Shown here: one piece after another, positions 10,401 through 21,732 of the stretch
How positions within the stretch are numbered: the stretch's first letter is position 1
Layout: every line of letters starts with the position of its first letter
The notes under the pieces: model-generated
Seen by the model: only the letters and a program-made list of their open reading frames with translations
What the model was told of the DNA's origin: nothing
Database searches by the model: none
Source of the DNA: Candidatus Rokuibacteriota bacterium
GTDB lineage: Bacteria > Methylomirabilota > Methylomirabilia > Rokubacteriales > CSP1-6
Assembly (NCBI GenBank): GCA_003220685.1
Contig: QHTE01000069.1
Span: 1 to 64,000, forward strand
Direction of reading: 5' to 3'
DNA: 64,000 nt
Translations under genes and position numbers: made by a program

Positions 10401-11945
10401 ATGGATCGCGTCATCGTCTTCGACACGACGCTGCGGGACGGCGAGCAGGCGCCCGGCTTCTCCATGAACACGATGGAGAAGCTCGAGATGGCCCGGCAGC
10501 TGGCCCGGCTCCAGGTCGACGTCATCGAGGCCGGCTTCCCGATCTCGTCGGACGAGGACTTCGAGGCCACCCGCGCGGTGGCCCGCCAGGTGGGCACCCT
10601 GGACAACGCGCCGTCGATCTGCGGCCTCTCGCGCGTCGGCCTGGCCGACATCGACCGCTGCTGGGAAGCGGTGAAGTACGCACGTAAGCCGCGCATCCAC
10701 GCGTTCGTCGCGACCTCCGACATCCACCTGAAGTACAAGCTGCGGAAGTCCCGCGCCGAGGTGCTCCGGGCATCGGTCGACGCGGTCCGTCACGCGCGGG
10801 CGTACTGCGAGGACGTCGAGTTCTCGCCGGAGGACGCCTCGCGCTCGGACTTCGACTACATGTGCGATGTCCTGTCGGCGACGATCGAGGCCGGCGCCCG
10901 GACGATCAACATCCCCGACACCGTCGGCTACGCGATCCCGCGCGAGTGGGGCGAGCGCATCGCGCGGATCCGCGAGAAGGTCCAGGGGCTCGACCGGGTG
11001 GTGCTGTCCGTCCACTGCCACAACGACCTCGGGCAGGCGGTGGCGAACTCGCTGACCGCCATCATGCAGGGCGCCCGGCAGGTCGAGTGCACCATCAACG
11101 GGATCGGCGAGCGCGCGGGCAACGCGTCGCTCGAGGAGATCGTGATGGCGCTCCGGACGCGCAAGGACTTCTTCGGCATCGACACGCGGGTGCGGACCGA
11201 GGAGATCTTCAAGGCCTCGCGGCTCCTCTCCCACATCACGGGCGTCCACGTGCAGCCGAACAAGGCGGTCGTCGGCGAGAACGCCTTCGCCCACGAGGCC
11301 GGCATCCATCAGGACGGCGTGCTCAGGGAGAAGCTCACCTACGAGATCATGCGGCCGGAGGACATCGGCCGCCCGTCCAACAAGCTGGTCCTCGGCAAGC
11401 ACTCCGGTCGCGCCGCGCTGGCGTCGCGGCTCAAGGAGCTCGGCTTCTCGCTCGCCGGCTCGGACCTCGACCGGGCGTTCAAGGCCTTCAAGGATCTCGC
11501 GGACCGGAAGAAGGAAGTCTACGACGAGGACCTGATGGCGATCGTCACCGACGAGGCCACGCAGAGCGAGGCGCTCTACGAGCTCGACTACCTGCACGTC
11601 ATCAGCGGCACGGGCGTCGTGCCGTCGGCGACGGTGCGTCTGAAGAAGGAAGGCCAGACGTTCCAGGACTCGGGGGTCGGCGACGGGCCGGTCGACGCGG
11701 TGCTGGCGGCGATCGACGCGATCACCGGTCTCAAGGGCCGGCTGCAAGACTACTCGCTGCGGTCCGCCACGTCGGGCAAGGACGCGATCGGCGAGGTCGC
11801 GATGAAGATCGACTTCGACGGCACGGTGGTCTCGGGCAAGGGCGCGTCGACCGACGTCATCGAGGCGAGCGCGCGCGCCTACCTCAGCGCCCTGAACCGA
11901 ATCGCGCGGTCGTCGTCCCAGCGAATGAAGGAAGTCGGCCCCTAG
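10401..11945 (+). CDS. leuA: 2-isopropylmalate synthase
   Basis: [45 protein letters not shown]-terminal allosteric domain. Confidence 0.96.
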   Translation: MDRVIVFDTTLRDGEQAPGFSMNTMEKLEMARQLARLQVDVIEAGFPISSDEDFEATRAVARQVGTLDNAPSICGLSRVGLADIDRCWEAVKYARKPRIHAFVATSDIHLKYKLRKSRAEVLRASVDAVRHARAYCEDVEFSPEDASRSDFDYMCDVLSATIEAGARTINIPDTVGYAIPREWGERIARIREKVQGLDRVVLSVHCHNDLGQAVANSLTAIMQGARQVECTINGIGERAGNASLEEIVMALRTRKDFFGIDTRVRTEEIFKASRLLSHITGVHVQPNKAVVGENAFAHEAGIHQDGVLREKLTYEIMRPEDIGRPSNKLVLGKHSGRAALASRLKELGFSLAGSDLDRAFKAFKDLADRKKEVYDEDLMAIVTDEATQSEALYELDYLHVISGTGVVPSATVRLKKEGQTFQDSGVGDGPVDAVLAAIDAITGLKGRLQDYSLRSATSGKDAIGEVAMKIDFDGTVVSGKGASTDVIEASARAYLSALNRIARSSSQRMKEVGP

Positions 11946-11976
11946 CGGGGCACGCGAACACTCTGGAGGCCGGGTG

Positions 11977-13062
11977 ATGGCGACGTATCGGATCGCGGTG
12001 CTGCCGGGGGACGGAATCGGCCAAGAGGTCACGCCCGAGGCGGTCCGCGTGCTCGAGGCCGTGGGCAAGGGCACCGGCACCGGGTTCGAGTTCGAGCGGG
12101 GGCTCGTGGGCGGGGCGGCCATCGACGCGACCGGCCAGCCGCTGGCCCCGGGCACGCTCGAGCTCTGCCGGGGCGCGCACGCGATCCTCTTCGGCGCGGT
12201 CGGCGGCCCCAAGTGGGACGACGTGCCCCACGAGCAGCGGCCGGAGCGAGGCCTCCTGGCGATCCGCAAGGAGCTGGACCTCTACGCGAACCTCCGTCCG
12301 GCCCGATGCTTCCCGATGCTCGTGGACGCCTCGCCGCTCAAGCGGCAGGTGGTCGAGGGGACCGATCTCATGGTCATCCGCGAGCTGACCGGCGGCCTTT
12401 ACTTCGGCGAGCCCCGCGGGGTGGAGCGCTTCGCCGACGGCGGCGCGCGCGCGATCAACACGATGGCCTACACCTCGCGCGAGGTCGAGCGCATCGCCCG
12501 CGTCGGGTTCGACGTCGCCCGCAAGCGTCGCCGGCGCCTCACCTCGGTCGACAAGGTGAACGTGCTCGTCGTGTCGCAACTCTGGCGCGAGGTGGTGACG
12601 CGCGTCGGCCGCGAGTATCCGGACGTGACGCTCGACCACGTCCTGGTCGACAACTGCGCGATGGCCCTGGTGCACCGGCCCACGCAGTTCGACACAATTG
12701 TGACCGAGAACACCTTCGGTGATATTTTGTCGGATGAGGCCGCGATCCTCGCCGGATCGATGGGGATGCTGCCCTCGGCGTCGCTCGGCGGATCGGTCGG
12801 GCTCTACGAGCCGGTGCACGGCACCGCGCCCGACATCGCCGGCAAGGGCATCGCGAACCCGATCGCGGCGATCCTCTCGGTGGCGATGCTGCTGCGGTAC
12901 TCGCTCAACATGGAGAAGGACGCCGACCGGATCGAGCAGGCGGTGCTTGGGGTGCTCGAGCGGGGCCATCGCACGGCCGATATCGTCGGGCCGGGCGCCA
13001 AGGCGACCGGGACCCGGGAGATGGGAGATCTGATCGTGCGCGAGCTGGAGAGGCAGTACTGA
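11977..13062 (+). CDS. leuB: 3-isopropylmalate dehydrogenase
   Basis: [53 protein letters not shown]. Confidence 0.95.
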   Translation: MATYRIAVLPGDGIGQEVTPEAVRVLEAVGKGTGTGFEFERGLVGGAAIDATGQPLAPGTLELCRGAHAILFGAVGGPKWDDVPHEQRPERGLLAIRKELDLYANLRPARCFPMLVDASPLKRQVVEGTDLMVIRELTGGLYFGEPRGVERFADGGARAINTMAYTSREVERIARVGFDVARKRRRRLTSVDKVNVLVVSQLWREVVTRVGREYPDVTLDHVLVDNCAMALVHRPTQFDTIVTENTFGDILSDEAAILAGSMGMLPSASLGGSVGLYEPVHGTAPDIAGKGIANPIAAILSVAMLLRYSLNMEKDADRIEQAVLGVLERGHRTADIVGPGAKATGTREMGDLIVRELERQY

Positions 13063-14069
13063 TGGCTTCCGGACTCTCGATCGCCGTGGTGGGCGCCACG
13101 GGCGCCGCCGGGCAGACCACGCTCCGGATCCTCGAGGAGCGAAAGTTCCCGGTGTGCGAGCTGCGCGCGTTCGCCTCGGAGCGGTCGGTGGGCAAGACGG
13201 TCACGTTCCGCGGCGAGCCCGTCACCATTCGGGCGATCGAGCCGGCGGCGTTCAGGGGCGTGGACATCGCCTTCTGCTCGGCCGGCTCGGCGCAGTCGAA
13301 GGAATACGAGCCGATGATCGTCAAGGCCGGCGCGACGGTGATCGACAAGTCGAACGCCTTCCGGATGGACCCGGACGTGCCGCTCCTCGTGCCCGAGATC
13401 AACGCTCACGCGGCGCGCCGGCACCACGGGATCCTCGCGTGCCCCAACTGCACGACGATCGTCACCGTCATGCCGCTCAAGCCGCTGCACGACGCCGGAC
13501 GGCTCACCCGCGTGATCGCGACCAGCTTCCAGGCGGTCTCCGGGGCCGGCGTCCACGGCATCGCCGAGCTCCGCGAGCAGACCCTCGCATGGGCCCGCGG
13601 CGAAGCGATGGTGGCGCGGCACTTCCCCCACCAGATCGCCTTCAACCTGGTCCCGGCCATCGACCGCTTCGGCCCCGACGGCTACACCGCCGAGGAGATG
13701 AAGCTGGTGAACGAGACGCGCAAGATCCTCGAGGCGCCGGGGCTGCCGGTGGCGCCGACCACCGTGCGAGTGCCGGTCTTCACGTCCCACTCCATCTCGG
13801 TTACCGCCGAGACCGAGGTGAAGATCACGGCCGGCCGCGCGCGCGATCTCTTCGCCCGATTCCCCGGGCTCAAGCTCTGGGACGATCCCGCGCAGCACCG
13901 CTATCCGATGCCGATCGCGGTCGAGGGGCAGGATGACTGTTTCGTCGGCCGGATCCGCGAAGACCTCTCGAGCCCGAACGGGCTGAGCTTCTGGGTGGTC
14001 GGCGATCAGCTGCGCAAGGGCGCGGCGACGAATGCGGTCCAGATCGCCGAGTTGCTGCTCAAGTCCTAG
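13062..14069 (+). CDS. asd: Aspartate-semialdehyde dehydrogenase
   Basis: VVGATGAAGQTTLRILEERKFPV; CPNCTTIVTVMPLKPL. Confidence 0.94.
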   Translation: MASGLSIAVVGATGAAGQTTLRILEERKFPVCELRAFASERSVGKTVTFRGEPVTIRAIEPAAFRGVDIAFCSAGSAQSKEYEPMIVKAGATVIDKSNAFRMDPDVPLLVPEINAHAARRHHGILACPNCTTIVTVMPLKPLHDAGRLTRVIATSFQAVSGAGVHGIAELREQTLAWARGEAMVARHFPHQIAFNLVPAIDRFGPDGYTAEEMKLVNETRKILEAPGLPVAPTTVRVPVFTSHSISVTAETEVKITAGRARDLFARFPGLKLWDDPAQHRYPMPIAVEGQDDCFVGRIREDLSSPNGLSFWVVGDQLRKGAATNAVQIAELLLKS

Positions 14070-14108
14070 GGGTTCGGCGGGCAGGCGCGCCTCGGGCAGC
14101 CCGCGCTA

Positions 14109-14435
14109 GTGTCCCTCCGACGCTACCTTCGCCGGCGCTTGCATCGTTACGATCGGTTCCACCTGGTGATGGTCTTCACCATCGTCGTGGCGGCTTACGT
14201 CGCGGTGCCGCAGGTCGTGCGGTTCGTCGACGCCGTCCGCGGATACGATCCGGCCTTCTACGAGCCCAAGGACTTCGAGCGTCAGGCCTGGCTCAAGCGT
14301 CAGGTCGCGTCGACGGTGATCCCGGGACTCTCGTGGGAGATCATGATCGACATCATCCTGTTTCTTCTCGTGGCGGTCGTCTGGCTCACCTTCGTCCCGG
14401 CGCGCAGTCCGGGACGGCACCCGCCGCCGCGATAG
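14109..14435 (+). CDS. Hypothetical protein with two predicted TM segments
   Basis: ORF with GTG start; two hydrophobic stretches. Confidence 0.55.
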   Translation: MSLRRYLRRRLHRYDRFHLVMVFTIVVAAYVAVPQVVRFVDAVRGYDPAFYEPKDFERQAWLKRQVASTVIPGLSWEIMIDIILFLLVAVVWLTFVPARSPGRHPPPR

Positions 14436-15184
14436 CCTCGGCCCGTTCGACCTTCCGTCTGGTGCTGTCCTACGACGGCACGGACTATCACGGCTGGCAG
14501 GTCCAGGCCGGCGCCCGCACGGTGCAGGGGACCCTGGTCCAGGCGGCGCGCCGACGCTTCGGCGCCGACACGCGCGTGACCGGCGCGAGCCGGACCGACG
14601 CGGGCGTGCACGCGCTCCGGCAGGCCGCCTCCCTGACCACCGCGGCGCGCATCACCGCGGCGGGTCTTCGGGGCGCGCTCAACGCCGATCTGCCGCGCGA
14701 CATCCGCGTGCTCGACGCGCGCGAGGCGCCCGCCGGCTTCGACGCGCGGCGCGCCGCGCTCGGCAAGCGCTACGTCTACCTGATCGATGGCGGCCTGATC
14801 GCGAGCCCGCTCCTGTCCCGCTACGCGTGGCACATTCCTCAGCCGCTCGACGTCGCCGCGATGCGGCAGGCACTCGCGGCCCTTCGCGGCCGCCATGACT
14901 TCGGCGCGTTCTGCGCGGCGCCCGGCCGCGAGAAGGATCCGGTCTGCGTCGTGCGCGCGCTCCACGTGATCCGCCGCAAGGAGCGGCTCGCGGTGTGGCT
15001 GTCGGCCGATCGTTATCTGCATCACATGGCGCGGAACATCGTCGGCAGCGCGGTCGCGGTCGGCCGCGGAGCGAGGGACGCCGGGTGGCTCGGCGCGGTC
15101 CGCGAGTCGCGCGACCGCAGGCAGGCCGGCCCGACCGCCCCTGCGCTGGGTCTTACCCTGGTCCGAGTGATGTACCCGCGCTAG
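14333..15184 (+). CDS. truA: tRNA pseudouridine(38-40) synthase TruA (start uncertain, could be near 14435-14460)
   Basis: LVLSYDGTDYHGWQVQAGARTVQGTL; GASRTDAGVHALRQAA. Confidence 0.88.
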   Translation: MGDHDRHHPVSSRGGRLAHLRPGAQSGTAPAAAIASARSTFRLVLSYDGTDYHGWQVQAGARTVQGTLVQAARRRFGADTRVTGASRTDAGVHALRQAASLTTAARITAAGLRGALNADLPRDIRVLDAREAPAGFDARRAALGKRYVYLIDGGLIASPLLSRYAWHIPQPLDVAAMRQALAALRGRHDFGAFCAAPGREKDPVCVVRALHVIRRKERLAVWLSADRYLHHMARNIVGSAVAVGRGARDAGWLGAVRESRDRRQAGPTAPALGLTLVRVMYPR

Positions 15185-15337
15185 CCGGTTGCCCTTCGCC
15201 GTGGCCTCGAAGCCGACCGAGCCCGCGGCACCTGAATCACTGTCGTATCGGATCCCTGACAAATGACCGAATTCCCGTAGTGTTTTATTGAACGCTTCTG
15301 CCGCGGTTTCGTGACGACTTCGCGCTCGGTGACTGGT

Positions 15338-15385
15338 AGGTCAATTCACGTCGGGAATATGGTAAACTCTCGCAGCACTTGACCT
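15338..15385. promoter_or_regulatory. Inverted repeat AGGTCAA-N34-TTGACCT flanking a TAAACT -10-like box upstream of ccsA-hem cluster
   Basis: Exact 7-bp arms at 15338-15344 and 15379-15385. Confidence 0.35.
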
Positions 15386-15395
15386 TTTGGAGCCT

Positions 15396-16196
15396 ATGCA
15401 CCAGACCCTGCTGACGGTCGCGATCATAGGGTACGTCGTCGCGACGGGTCTCGCCCTGGCTTACCTGGTCCAGCGGGAAGAGCTGCTGCACCGGTTGGCT
15501 TCCCTGGCGACCCTGACCGCCTGGGTGCTGCACACTGTCGCCTTGCTCACCCTGGCGTTCAATCTGGGACGCCCGCCGCTGGCCAGCATGCCGGAAGCCG
15601 TCTCGGTGGCCGTGTGGGTCGTCGTGGTGCTGGAGATGTGGATCGAGCGACGCTCCGGTCTCTCGGTTCTGGGCGCGTTCGTCCTGCCCGTGGCCGTCGT
15701 GTTCAGCATGCAGTCGACGCCGACGCGCTCGCTGATCGGACCAACCCTGAGCGGCGCGTGGCTCTGGGTGCACATCGGGCTCGCGCTCGTGGGCATCGCG
15801 GCGCTCGTGCTCAACTTCGCCGGCGCCGTGATGTATCTGCTGCAGGAGCACCAGCTCAGGACGAAGCGGCCGGGGACCTTCTACTACAGTCTTCCGGCGC
15901 TCGCCACGCTCGATCGGCTCACGTATCGGACCCTCGCACTCGGATTTCCGTTCCTGACGACCGGCCTGATCCTGGGCGTTCTCTGGGCGGGAACGGCGTG
16001 GGGCAGCGTCTTCACGTTCGACCCTCTGGCCCTCTCGTCCTATGTGGCGTGGGCGGTGTACGCCGCGACCCTGGCCGGACGCGCGACGGGCGGCTGGCAC
16101 GGTCGCCGCGCCGCGTATTTCGCGATCGTCGGCTTCGCCGTCCTCATGCTGACCCTCGGCGCAGGCCTGTTCCTGCCCGGAAAGCACGGCGGCTAG
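15396..16196 (+). CDS. ccsA: Cytochrome c biogenesis CcsA/HemX-like membrane protein
   Basis: Multi-TM; WLWVHIGLALVGIAALVLNFAGAVMYLLQEHQL; position directly before hemA. Confidence 0.85.
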   Translation: MHQTLLTVAIIGYVVATGLALAYLVQREELLHRLASLATLTAWVLHTVALLTLAFNLGRPPLASMPEAVSVAVWVVVVLEMWIERRSGLSVLGAFVLPVAVVFSMQSTPTRSLIGPTLSGAWLWVHIGLALVGIAALVLNFAGAVMYLLQEHQLRTKRPGTFYYSLPALATLDRLTYRTLALGFPFLTTGLILGVLWAGTAWGSVFTFDPLALSSYVAWAVYAATLAGRATGGWHGRRAAYFAIVGFAVLMLTLGAGLFLPGKHGG

Positions 16197-17465
16197 ATGG
16201 CGCTGTTCGTCTCGGGGCTCTCGCACCGGAACGCGCCGGTCGAGCTGCGCGAGCAGCTGGCCGTCGACGAGGACAAGCTGCGCGAGCTCCTCCGCGACAT
16301 CGCCGCCGCCGGCGTCGTCCGCGAGGTGATCATCCTCTCGACGTGCAATCGGGTCGAAGTGTACGCCGTCGCCGACGTGCCCGGCGAGGCACGCGCCACG
16401 ACGTTCCGCCGGCTCTGCCGGCATCGCGGCGTGGAGCCCTCCTCGGTGGAGGCGGCCCTCTACACCTACACCGAGGGCGACGCGGTTCGCCACGCCTTCC
16501 GCGTGGCGTCGAGCCTCGATTCCATGGTGATCGGCGAGCCGCAGATCCTGGGCCAGGTGAAGGACGCCTTCGCGCTCGCGCAGTCGTGCGAGGCGGTCGG
16601 CCCCGCGCTCCACTCGCTGTTCACGCAGGCGTTCGCCGTCGCCAAGAAGGTCCGCACCGAAACGGAGATCGCGCGGCACGCCGTGTCGGTCTCGTTCGCG
16701 GCGGTCGAGCTGGCCAAGAAGATCTTCGCGGGGCTCGAGGGCAAGGCGGTCCTGCTGGTCGGCGCGGGCAAGATGAGCGAGCTCGCCGCGCGCCATCTCG
16801 TCGAGCAGGGCGCGTTCCCGGTCTACGTCACCAACCGGACCTGGGCGCGGGCCCAGGAAATGGCCCGCACGCTCTCGGGCACCGCGGTACCGTTCGACGA
16901 GCTCTCGACCGCGCTCGCCGCGGTGGAGATCGTCATCACGTCCACGGGCGCACCGGAGCCCTTGATCGGCCGCGACATGGTCCAGCGCGTCATGCACGGC
17001 CGGCGCGGTCGGCCGCTGTTCTTCATCGACATCGCCGTCCCGCGCGACGTGGACGGCGCCGTCGGCTCGCTCGACGACGTGTACTGCTACGACATCGACG
17101 ACCTGAAGCAGGTCGTCGACGCGAACCTCCGTGAGCGGGTCCGCGAGGCCCACCGGGCCGAGGCGCTGATCGACCGGGAGGTCGGGAAGTTCCTCGCCAG
17201 GCAAGGCGACGTCGAGGTGATCCCCACCATCGTGTCCCTCCGGGAGCGGCTCGAGGCGATCCGGGCCGGCGAGGTCAAGCGCACGCTCGCGCGGCTGCCC
17301 GGCGCGCCCCCCGAGACCCGCGAGGCGATCGAGGCCTTGTCGACGGCGATCGTGAACAAGATCCTGCACGCGCCGATCACGAAGCTCCGCGAGTCGTCCC
17401 GCGCCGGCTCGCCCCGCTCGTGGCTCGACCTCGTCCACGAACTCTTCGGTTTGACACGACGATGA
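16197..17465 (+). CDS. hemA: Glutamyl-tRNA reductase
   Basis: LSTCNRVEVYAV; SLDSMVIGEPQILGQVKDAF; GAGKMSELAARHL. Confidence 0.97.
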   Translation: MALFVSGLSHRNAPVELREQLAVDEDKLRELLRDIAAAGVVREVIILSTCNRVEVYAVADVPGEARATTFRRLCRHRGVEPSSVEAALYTYTEGDAVRHAFRVASSLDSMVIGEPQILGQVKDAFALAQSCEAVGPALHSLFTQAFAVAKKVRTETEIARHAVSVSFAAVELAKKIFAGLEGKAVLLVGAGKMSELAARHLVEQGAFPVYVTNRTWARAQEMARTLSGTAVPFDELSTALAAVEIVITSTGAPEPLIGRDMVQRVMHGRRGRPLFFIDIAVPRDVDGAVGSLDDVYCYDIDDLKQVVDANLRERVREAHRAEALIDREVGKFLARQGDVEVIPTIVSLRERLEAIRAGEVKRTLARLPGAPPETREAIEALSTAIVNKILHAPITKLRESSRAGSPRSWLDLVHELFGLTRR

Positions 17466-17506
17466 AACCCGCCTGCGCTTTACCGGCGAGGGTTGATCGG
17501 GCGTGT

Positions 17507-17573
17507 CGGAGCCGGCTCGCGTCTATCTCAGGCTACCCTCGGTCCAAGGCGTGCTCATGGCCCCCGCTACAAT
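17507..17573 (+). repeat. Interspersed ~67-bp repeat copy (hemC 5' end)
   Basis: Gap-free 56/67 match by eye to 37488-37554, ending CCCCGCTACAAT. Confidence 0.75.
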
Positions 17574-18486
17574 AACCATCAAGATCGGGACGCGCGGAAG
17601 CCCGCTCGCGCTGGTGCAGGCCGAGTGCGTCGCTGCGCCGCTGCGGGCGCTGGGCAGCGACGTCCAGATCGTGCCGGTGCGGACCGAGGGCGACCGGCGG
17701 CTCGGGGTCCCGCTGGCGGCGATCGGCGGCAAGGGGCTCTTCGTCCGCGAGATCGAAGAGATGCTCCTCGCCGGCGCGATCGACTGCGCCGTGCACAGCC
17801 TCAAGGACCTCCCGGCCCAGATGCCCGTGGGCCTGGCCCTCGCGGCGTTCCCCGAGCGCGAAGATCCGCGCGACGTCCTCGTGACGCGCGAACCCCGCCG
17901 CTTCGAGGATCTGCGTCCGGGGGCGCGCCTGGGCACCGGAAGCCCGCGCCGGCGCGCGCTCGCGCTGGCGCTGCGCGCGGACCTGGTCGTCGAGCCGCTC
18001 CGCGGCAACGTCGGCACGCGGCTCGGCAAGCTCGAGAGCGAGGCTCTCGACGGCGTCCTCCTCGCGGCGGCCGGGCTCAAGCGCCTCGGCGTGACGCCGC
18101 GGCACGTCCAGGCGCTCGATCCGGACGCGTTCGTGCCCGCGGTGGGCCAGGGCGTGCTGGCGGTCGAGACTCGAGCCGACGACCGGCGCGTGCGGGCCGT
18201 TCTGAGCCGGCTCGATCACGCAGCGACACGGGCGTGCGCCCTGGCCGAGCGCGCGTGCCTGGCTCGTCTGGGCGCGTCGTGCAACTCGCCGGTCGCCGCT
18301 CACGCGGTCCTCGAGGGCACGACCATGCGAATCACGGCCCTCGTGGCGAGCGACGACGGGCGCAAGGTCCTTCGCGCCACCGGCTCCGGCGCCGCCGACG
18401 ACGCCGAGCGCCTCGGGCGGCAGGCCGCCGATTCACTGCTCGAGCAAGGCGCCGCCACGGTGGCCCCGCTCCGGCCGGTGATGTGA
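17557..18486 (+). CDS. hemC: Porphobilinogen deaminase (hydroxymethylbilane synthase); start overlaps a repeat
   Basis: [41 protein letters not shown]. Confidence 0.95.
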   Translation: MAPATITIKIGTRGSPLALVQAECVAAPLRALGSDVQIVPVRTEGDRRLGVPLAAIGGKGLFVREIEEMLLAGAIDCAVHSLKDLPAQMPVGLALAAFPEREDPRDVLVTREPRRFEDLRPGARLGTGSPRRRALALALRADLVVEPLRGNVGTRLGKLESEALDGVLLAAAGLKRLGVTPRHVQALDPDAFVPAVGQGVLAVETRADDRRVRAVLSRLDHAATRACALAERACLARLGASCNSPVAAHAVLEGTTMRITALVASDDGRKVLRATGSGAADDAERLGRQAADSLLEQGAATVAPLRPVM

Positions 18487-19328
18487 TGGGGCGAGTCGGG
18501 CGCGCGACCGTGGAGCGACCCCTCGAAGGGCGAACTATCGTCGTCACCCGCGCGCGGGCCCAGGCGCAGCGGTTCGTCGAGCTCCTGGAAGCCGCGGGCG
18601 CGCGCGTGCTCCAGGCGCCGACGATCGTGATCGAGCCGCCGGCGTCGTGGGAGCCCCTCGACACGGCCCTCGCCGCGCTGGACTCGTTCGCGTGGGTGAT
18701 CTTCACGAGCGTGAACGGCGTGGCCATGGTCGACCGGCGTCTGGCGGCGCGCTCCACCGCGTGGGCGGCCATCGCACGCAAGCGGGTGGCGGCGATCGGC
18801 CCGGCGACGGCGGACGCGCTCGCCGAGCACGGGGTCCGGCCCGAGATCGTCCCGTCCGAGTACCGCGCCGAGGCGCTGGTCGATCGGCTTCGCGCCGTCA
18901 TCGGGCCCGGCGATCGGGTGCTCTTGCCGCGGGCGAAGGAGACGCGCGACGTGCTGGTCGTCGAGCTCCGCCGCCTCGGCGCGGCGGTGGCCGAGGTGCC
19001 GGCGTACCAGACCCGGCGGATCGAGGACGGGGTCGTCCGTCTCCGCGAGGCGCTCGCGTCGGGCGCCGTCGACGCCCTGACGTTCACCAGCTCGTCCACC
19101 GCCCGGAATTTCGCCGAGCAGTTCAGCGACGAGGAGCGGAGCGCCTGGCGCGGGCGCATCACCGTCGCCTCCATCGGCCCGATCACGGCGGCGACGGCCG
19201 CCGAATACGGCCTGTCGACCGATGTCATGCCGAGCGAGTACACGATCCCCGCGCTGGCGCGGGCGCTCGCCGACTACTTCGCCCGTGCCGCGTGGAATGC
19301 CGGCCGCCGGCCCAGAAGGAGCGTGTGA
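18486..19328 (+). CDS. hemD: Uroporphyrinogen-III synthase
   Basis: [35 protein letters not shown]; position between hemC and hemB. Confidence 0.93.
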   Translation: MGRVGRATVERPLEGRTIVVTRARAQAQRFVELLEAAGARVLQAPTIVIEPPASWEPLDTALAALDSFAWVIFTSVNGVAMVDRRLAARSTAWAAIARKRVAAIGPATADALAEHGVRPEIVPSEYRAEALVDRLRAVIGPGDRVLLPRAKETRDVLVVELRRLGAAVAEVPAYQTRRIEDGVVRLREALASGAVDALTFTSSSTARNFAEQFSDEERSAWRGRITVASIGPITAATAAEYGLSTDVMPSEYTIPALARALADYFARAAWNAGRRPRRSV

Positions 19329-20314
19329 TGGCGCATGCAATGTTCCGTCCTCGACGTCTGCGCGAGAAGCCGCTGCTGCGCAAGCTGGTCCGCGAGACCG
19401 CGCTGGCGGTCGACGACTTCATCTATCCGCTCTTCATCGTCCACGGCCGCGGCGTGCGCGAGCCCATCGGCTCGATGCCCGGCCAGTTCCGGCTCTCGAT
19501 CGACGAGATGGTGAAGGACATGAAGGACATCGCGAGCATGGGGATCCCCGGCGTCCTCCTGTTCGGCCTGCCGGCCGAGAAGGATCCGCGCGGCTCGGAG
19601 GCGTACGCCGAGGACGGCATCGTGCAGCAGGCGGTGCGGGCGGTGAAGGACGTCGTGCCCGACCTGCTGGTCGCCACCGACGTGTGCCTCTGCCAGTACA
19701 CGAGCCACGGGCACTGCGGTGTCGTCGAGGGCGGCACGGTCCGCAACGACCCGACGCTCGAGCTGCTGGCGCGCGTCGCGGTCTCGCACGCCGAGGCCGG
19801 CGCGGACATGATCGCGCCCTCCGACATGATGGACGGCCGGGTCGGCGCGATCCGCGAAGCCCTCGACGAGGCGAGCTTCACCGACACGCCGATCATGGCC
19901 TACTCGGCGAAGTACGCGTCGAGCTTCTACGGCCCCTTCCGGGACGCCGCGGACTCGGCGCCCCAATTCGGCGACCGGCGGTCGTACCAGATGGATCCGG
20001 CGAACTCCGCCGAGGCCATGCGCGAGATCGCCCTCGACCTCGACGAGGGGGCCGACATCGTCATGGTCAAGCCGGCCCTGCCGTACCTGGACATCATCTC
20101 GCGGGCGAAGGCTGAGTTCGGCGTGCCGCTGGCCGCCTACTCGGTCTCGGGCGAGTACGCGATGATCCGCGCGGCGGGTCGCCTCGGCTGGCTCGACGAG
20201 GAGCGCGCGATGATGGAGGCGCTCACGGCCATCCGGCGCGCGGGCGCCGATGTCGTGATCACCTACTTCGCCCGCGACGCCGCGCGCGTCCTGGAACGTG
20301 GCGGCGTGAGCTGA
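19328..20314 (+). CDS. hemB: Delta-aminolevulinic acid dehydratase
   Basis: [45 protein letters not shown]. Confidence 0.97.
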   Translation: MAHAMFRPRRLREKPLLRKLVRETALAVDDFIYPLFIVHGRGVREPIGSMPGQFRLSIDEMVKDMKDIASMGIPGVLLFGLPAEKDPRGSEAYAEDGIVQQAVRAVKDVVPDLLVATDVCLCQYTSHGHCGVVEGGTVRNDPTLELLARVAVSHAEAGADMIAPSDMMDGRVGAIREALDEASFTDTPIMAYSAKYASSFYGPFRDAADSAPQFGDRRSYQMDPANSAEAMREIALDLDEGADIVMVKPALPYLDIISRAKAEFGVPLAAYSVSGEYAMIRAAGRLGWLDEERAMMEALTAIRRAGADVVITYFARDAARVLERGGVS

Positions 20315-20372
20315 GCCATGGCCCTGCCGTGCGAAGCGAAACCTTCCAATCCTGATCGAGTGAGCTGAGGGC

Positions 20373-20813
20373 GTGCGTATCTCGGCGAAGGGCGAGTACG
20401 CGATCCAGGCCGTGCTGGATCTGTCGCTCCACCGCGAGCGCGGCCTCACGGCCATCCAGGAGATCGCGCGGCGCCAGGCGATCCCGCAGCGCTACCTCGA
20501 GCAAGTGTTGCTCGCGCTCAAGCGCGCCGGTCTCTCGACCTCCAAGCGAGGATCAGCGGGCGGCTACCAGCTCACCCGGGCGCCGGAGGACATCACGGTG
20601 GGAGACGTCCTGAGAGCGGTGGAGGGGACCGGCGCGCCCTTCGAGGCGCAGCGCCGCGGCGGCCGCGGCACGGGCGAGCGCCACGATCTGGCCGAGCTCT
20701 GGGACGAGATCTCGAACGCGGTCTCGAAGGTAGTGGATCAGCTCACCTTCGGCGATCTCGCCGCACGGGCCGTCGCGCGCCGGAGCGCGGCGCGGCCGAT
20801 GTACCACATATGA
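20373..20813 (+). CDS. Rrf2 family transcriptional regulator
   Basis: MRISAKGEYAIQAVLDLSLHRERGLTAIQEIARRQAIPQRYLEQVLLALKRAGLSTSKRGSAGGYQL; no conserved Cys triad evident. Confidence 0.9.
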   Translation: MRISAKGEYAIQAVLDLSLHRERGLTAIQEIARRQAIPQRYLEQVLLALKRAGLSTSKRGSAGGYQLTRAPEDITVGDVLRAVEGTGAPFEAQRRGGRGTGERHDLAELWDEISNAVSKVVDQLTFGDLAARAVARRSAARPMYHI

Positions 20814-21730
20814 GCGCACCGAAGATCGCGCAGTCGGTTCTCGAGCTGGTCGGCCGGACGCCGATGGTCCGGTTGAACCGGCTGCCCAAGCCGGGCGGCG
20901 CCGTGGTCGCGGCCAAAGTCGAATCGCTCAATCCCGGAGGCAGCGTCAAGGACCGGATCGCCGTCGCGATGCTCGAGGACGCCGAGCGGCGCGGCGTGCT
21001 CAAGCCGGGCGCGACGATCGTCGAGCCGACCAGCGGCAACACCGGCATCGGTCTGGCGATGGCAGCCGCGGTGCGGGGCTACCGGCTGATCCTGACGATG
21101 CCCGACGACATGAGCGTCGAGCGCCAGCGCCTGCTGGCGCGGTTCGGTGCCGAGCTTCACCTCACACCGGCCATCGAAGGCATGACGGGCGCGGTCCACG
21201 CCGCGCGCGAGCTGCTCCGCGAGCACCCGGACTACTTCATGCCGCAGCAGTTCGAGAACCCGGCGAATCCCGAGGCGCACCGGCGCACGACTGCGCTCGA
21301 GGTCCTCGACGCCGTCGGCGGCCGGCTCGATGCCTTCGTGGTCGGCGTCGGGACCGGCGGGACCCTGACGGGAGTCGGCGAGGTTCTCAAGGAAAAGATC
21401 CCGGCGGTCCGCATCGTCGCGGTCGAGCCCGCGGCGTCGCCCGTGCTCGCGGGTGGCAAGGCGCGGCCCCACGCGATCCAGGGCATCGGCGCCTCGTTCG
21501 TGCCCGGCGTCCTCAATCGCGCGATCATCGACCGGATCATCCAGGTGCGTGACGAGGACGCGCTCGCGTGGTCGCGACGGCTCGCGCGCGAGGAGGGCCT
21601 CCTCGTCGGGGTCTCGGCCGGCGCCGCCGCCTTCGCCGCGTGCATGGTCGCCGCGGAGATGTCGCCGAGCCAGCTGGTCGTCACGGTCCTCCCGGACACC
21701 GGCGAGCGGTACCTGAGTCCCGGAGGCTAG
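20810..21730 (+). CDS. Cysteine synthase family protein (CysK/CysM)
   Basis: LVGRTPMVRLNRL; SLNPGGSVKDRIAVAM; PTSGNTGIGLAM. Confidence 0.94.
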   Translation: MSAPKIAQSVLELVGRTPMVRLNRLPKPGGAVVAAKVESLNPGGSVKDRIAVAMLEDAERRGVLKPGATIVEPTSGNTGIGLAMAAAVRGYRLILTMPDDMSVERQRLLARFGAELHLTPAIEGMTGAVHAARELLREHPDYFMPQQFENPANPEAHRRTTALEVLDAVGGRLDAFVVGVGTGGTLTGVGEVLKEKIPAVRIVAVEPAASPVLAGGKARPHAIQGIGASFVPGVLNRAIIDRIIQVRDEDALAWSRRLAREEGLLVGVSAGAAAFAACMVAAEMSPSQLVVTVLPDTGERYLSPGG

Positions 21731-21732
21731 CC

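Noticed and set aside
15285-17438. 717-aa minus-strand ORF opposite ccsA/hemA
   Set aside because: Spans the reverse of two clear genes and an intergenic region; no recognisable domain.
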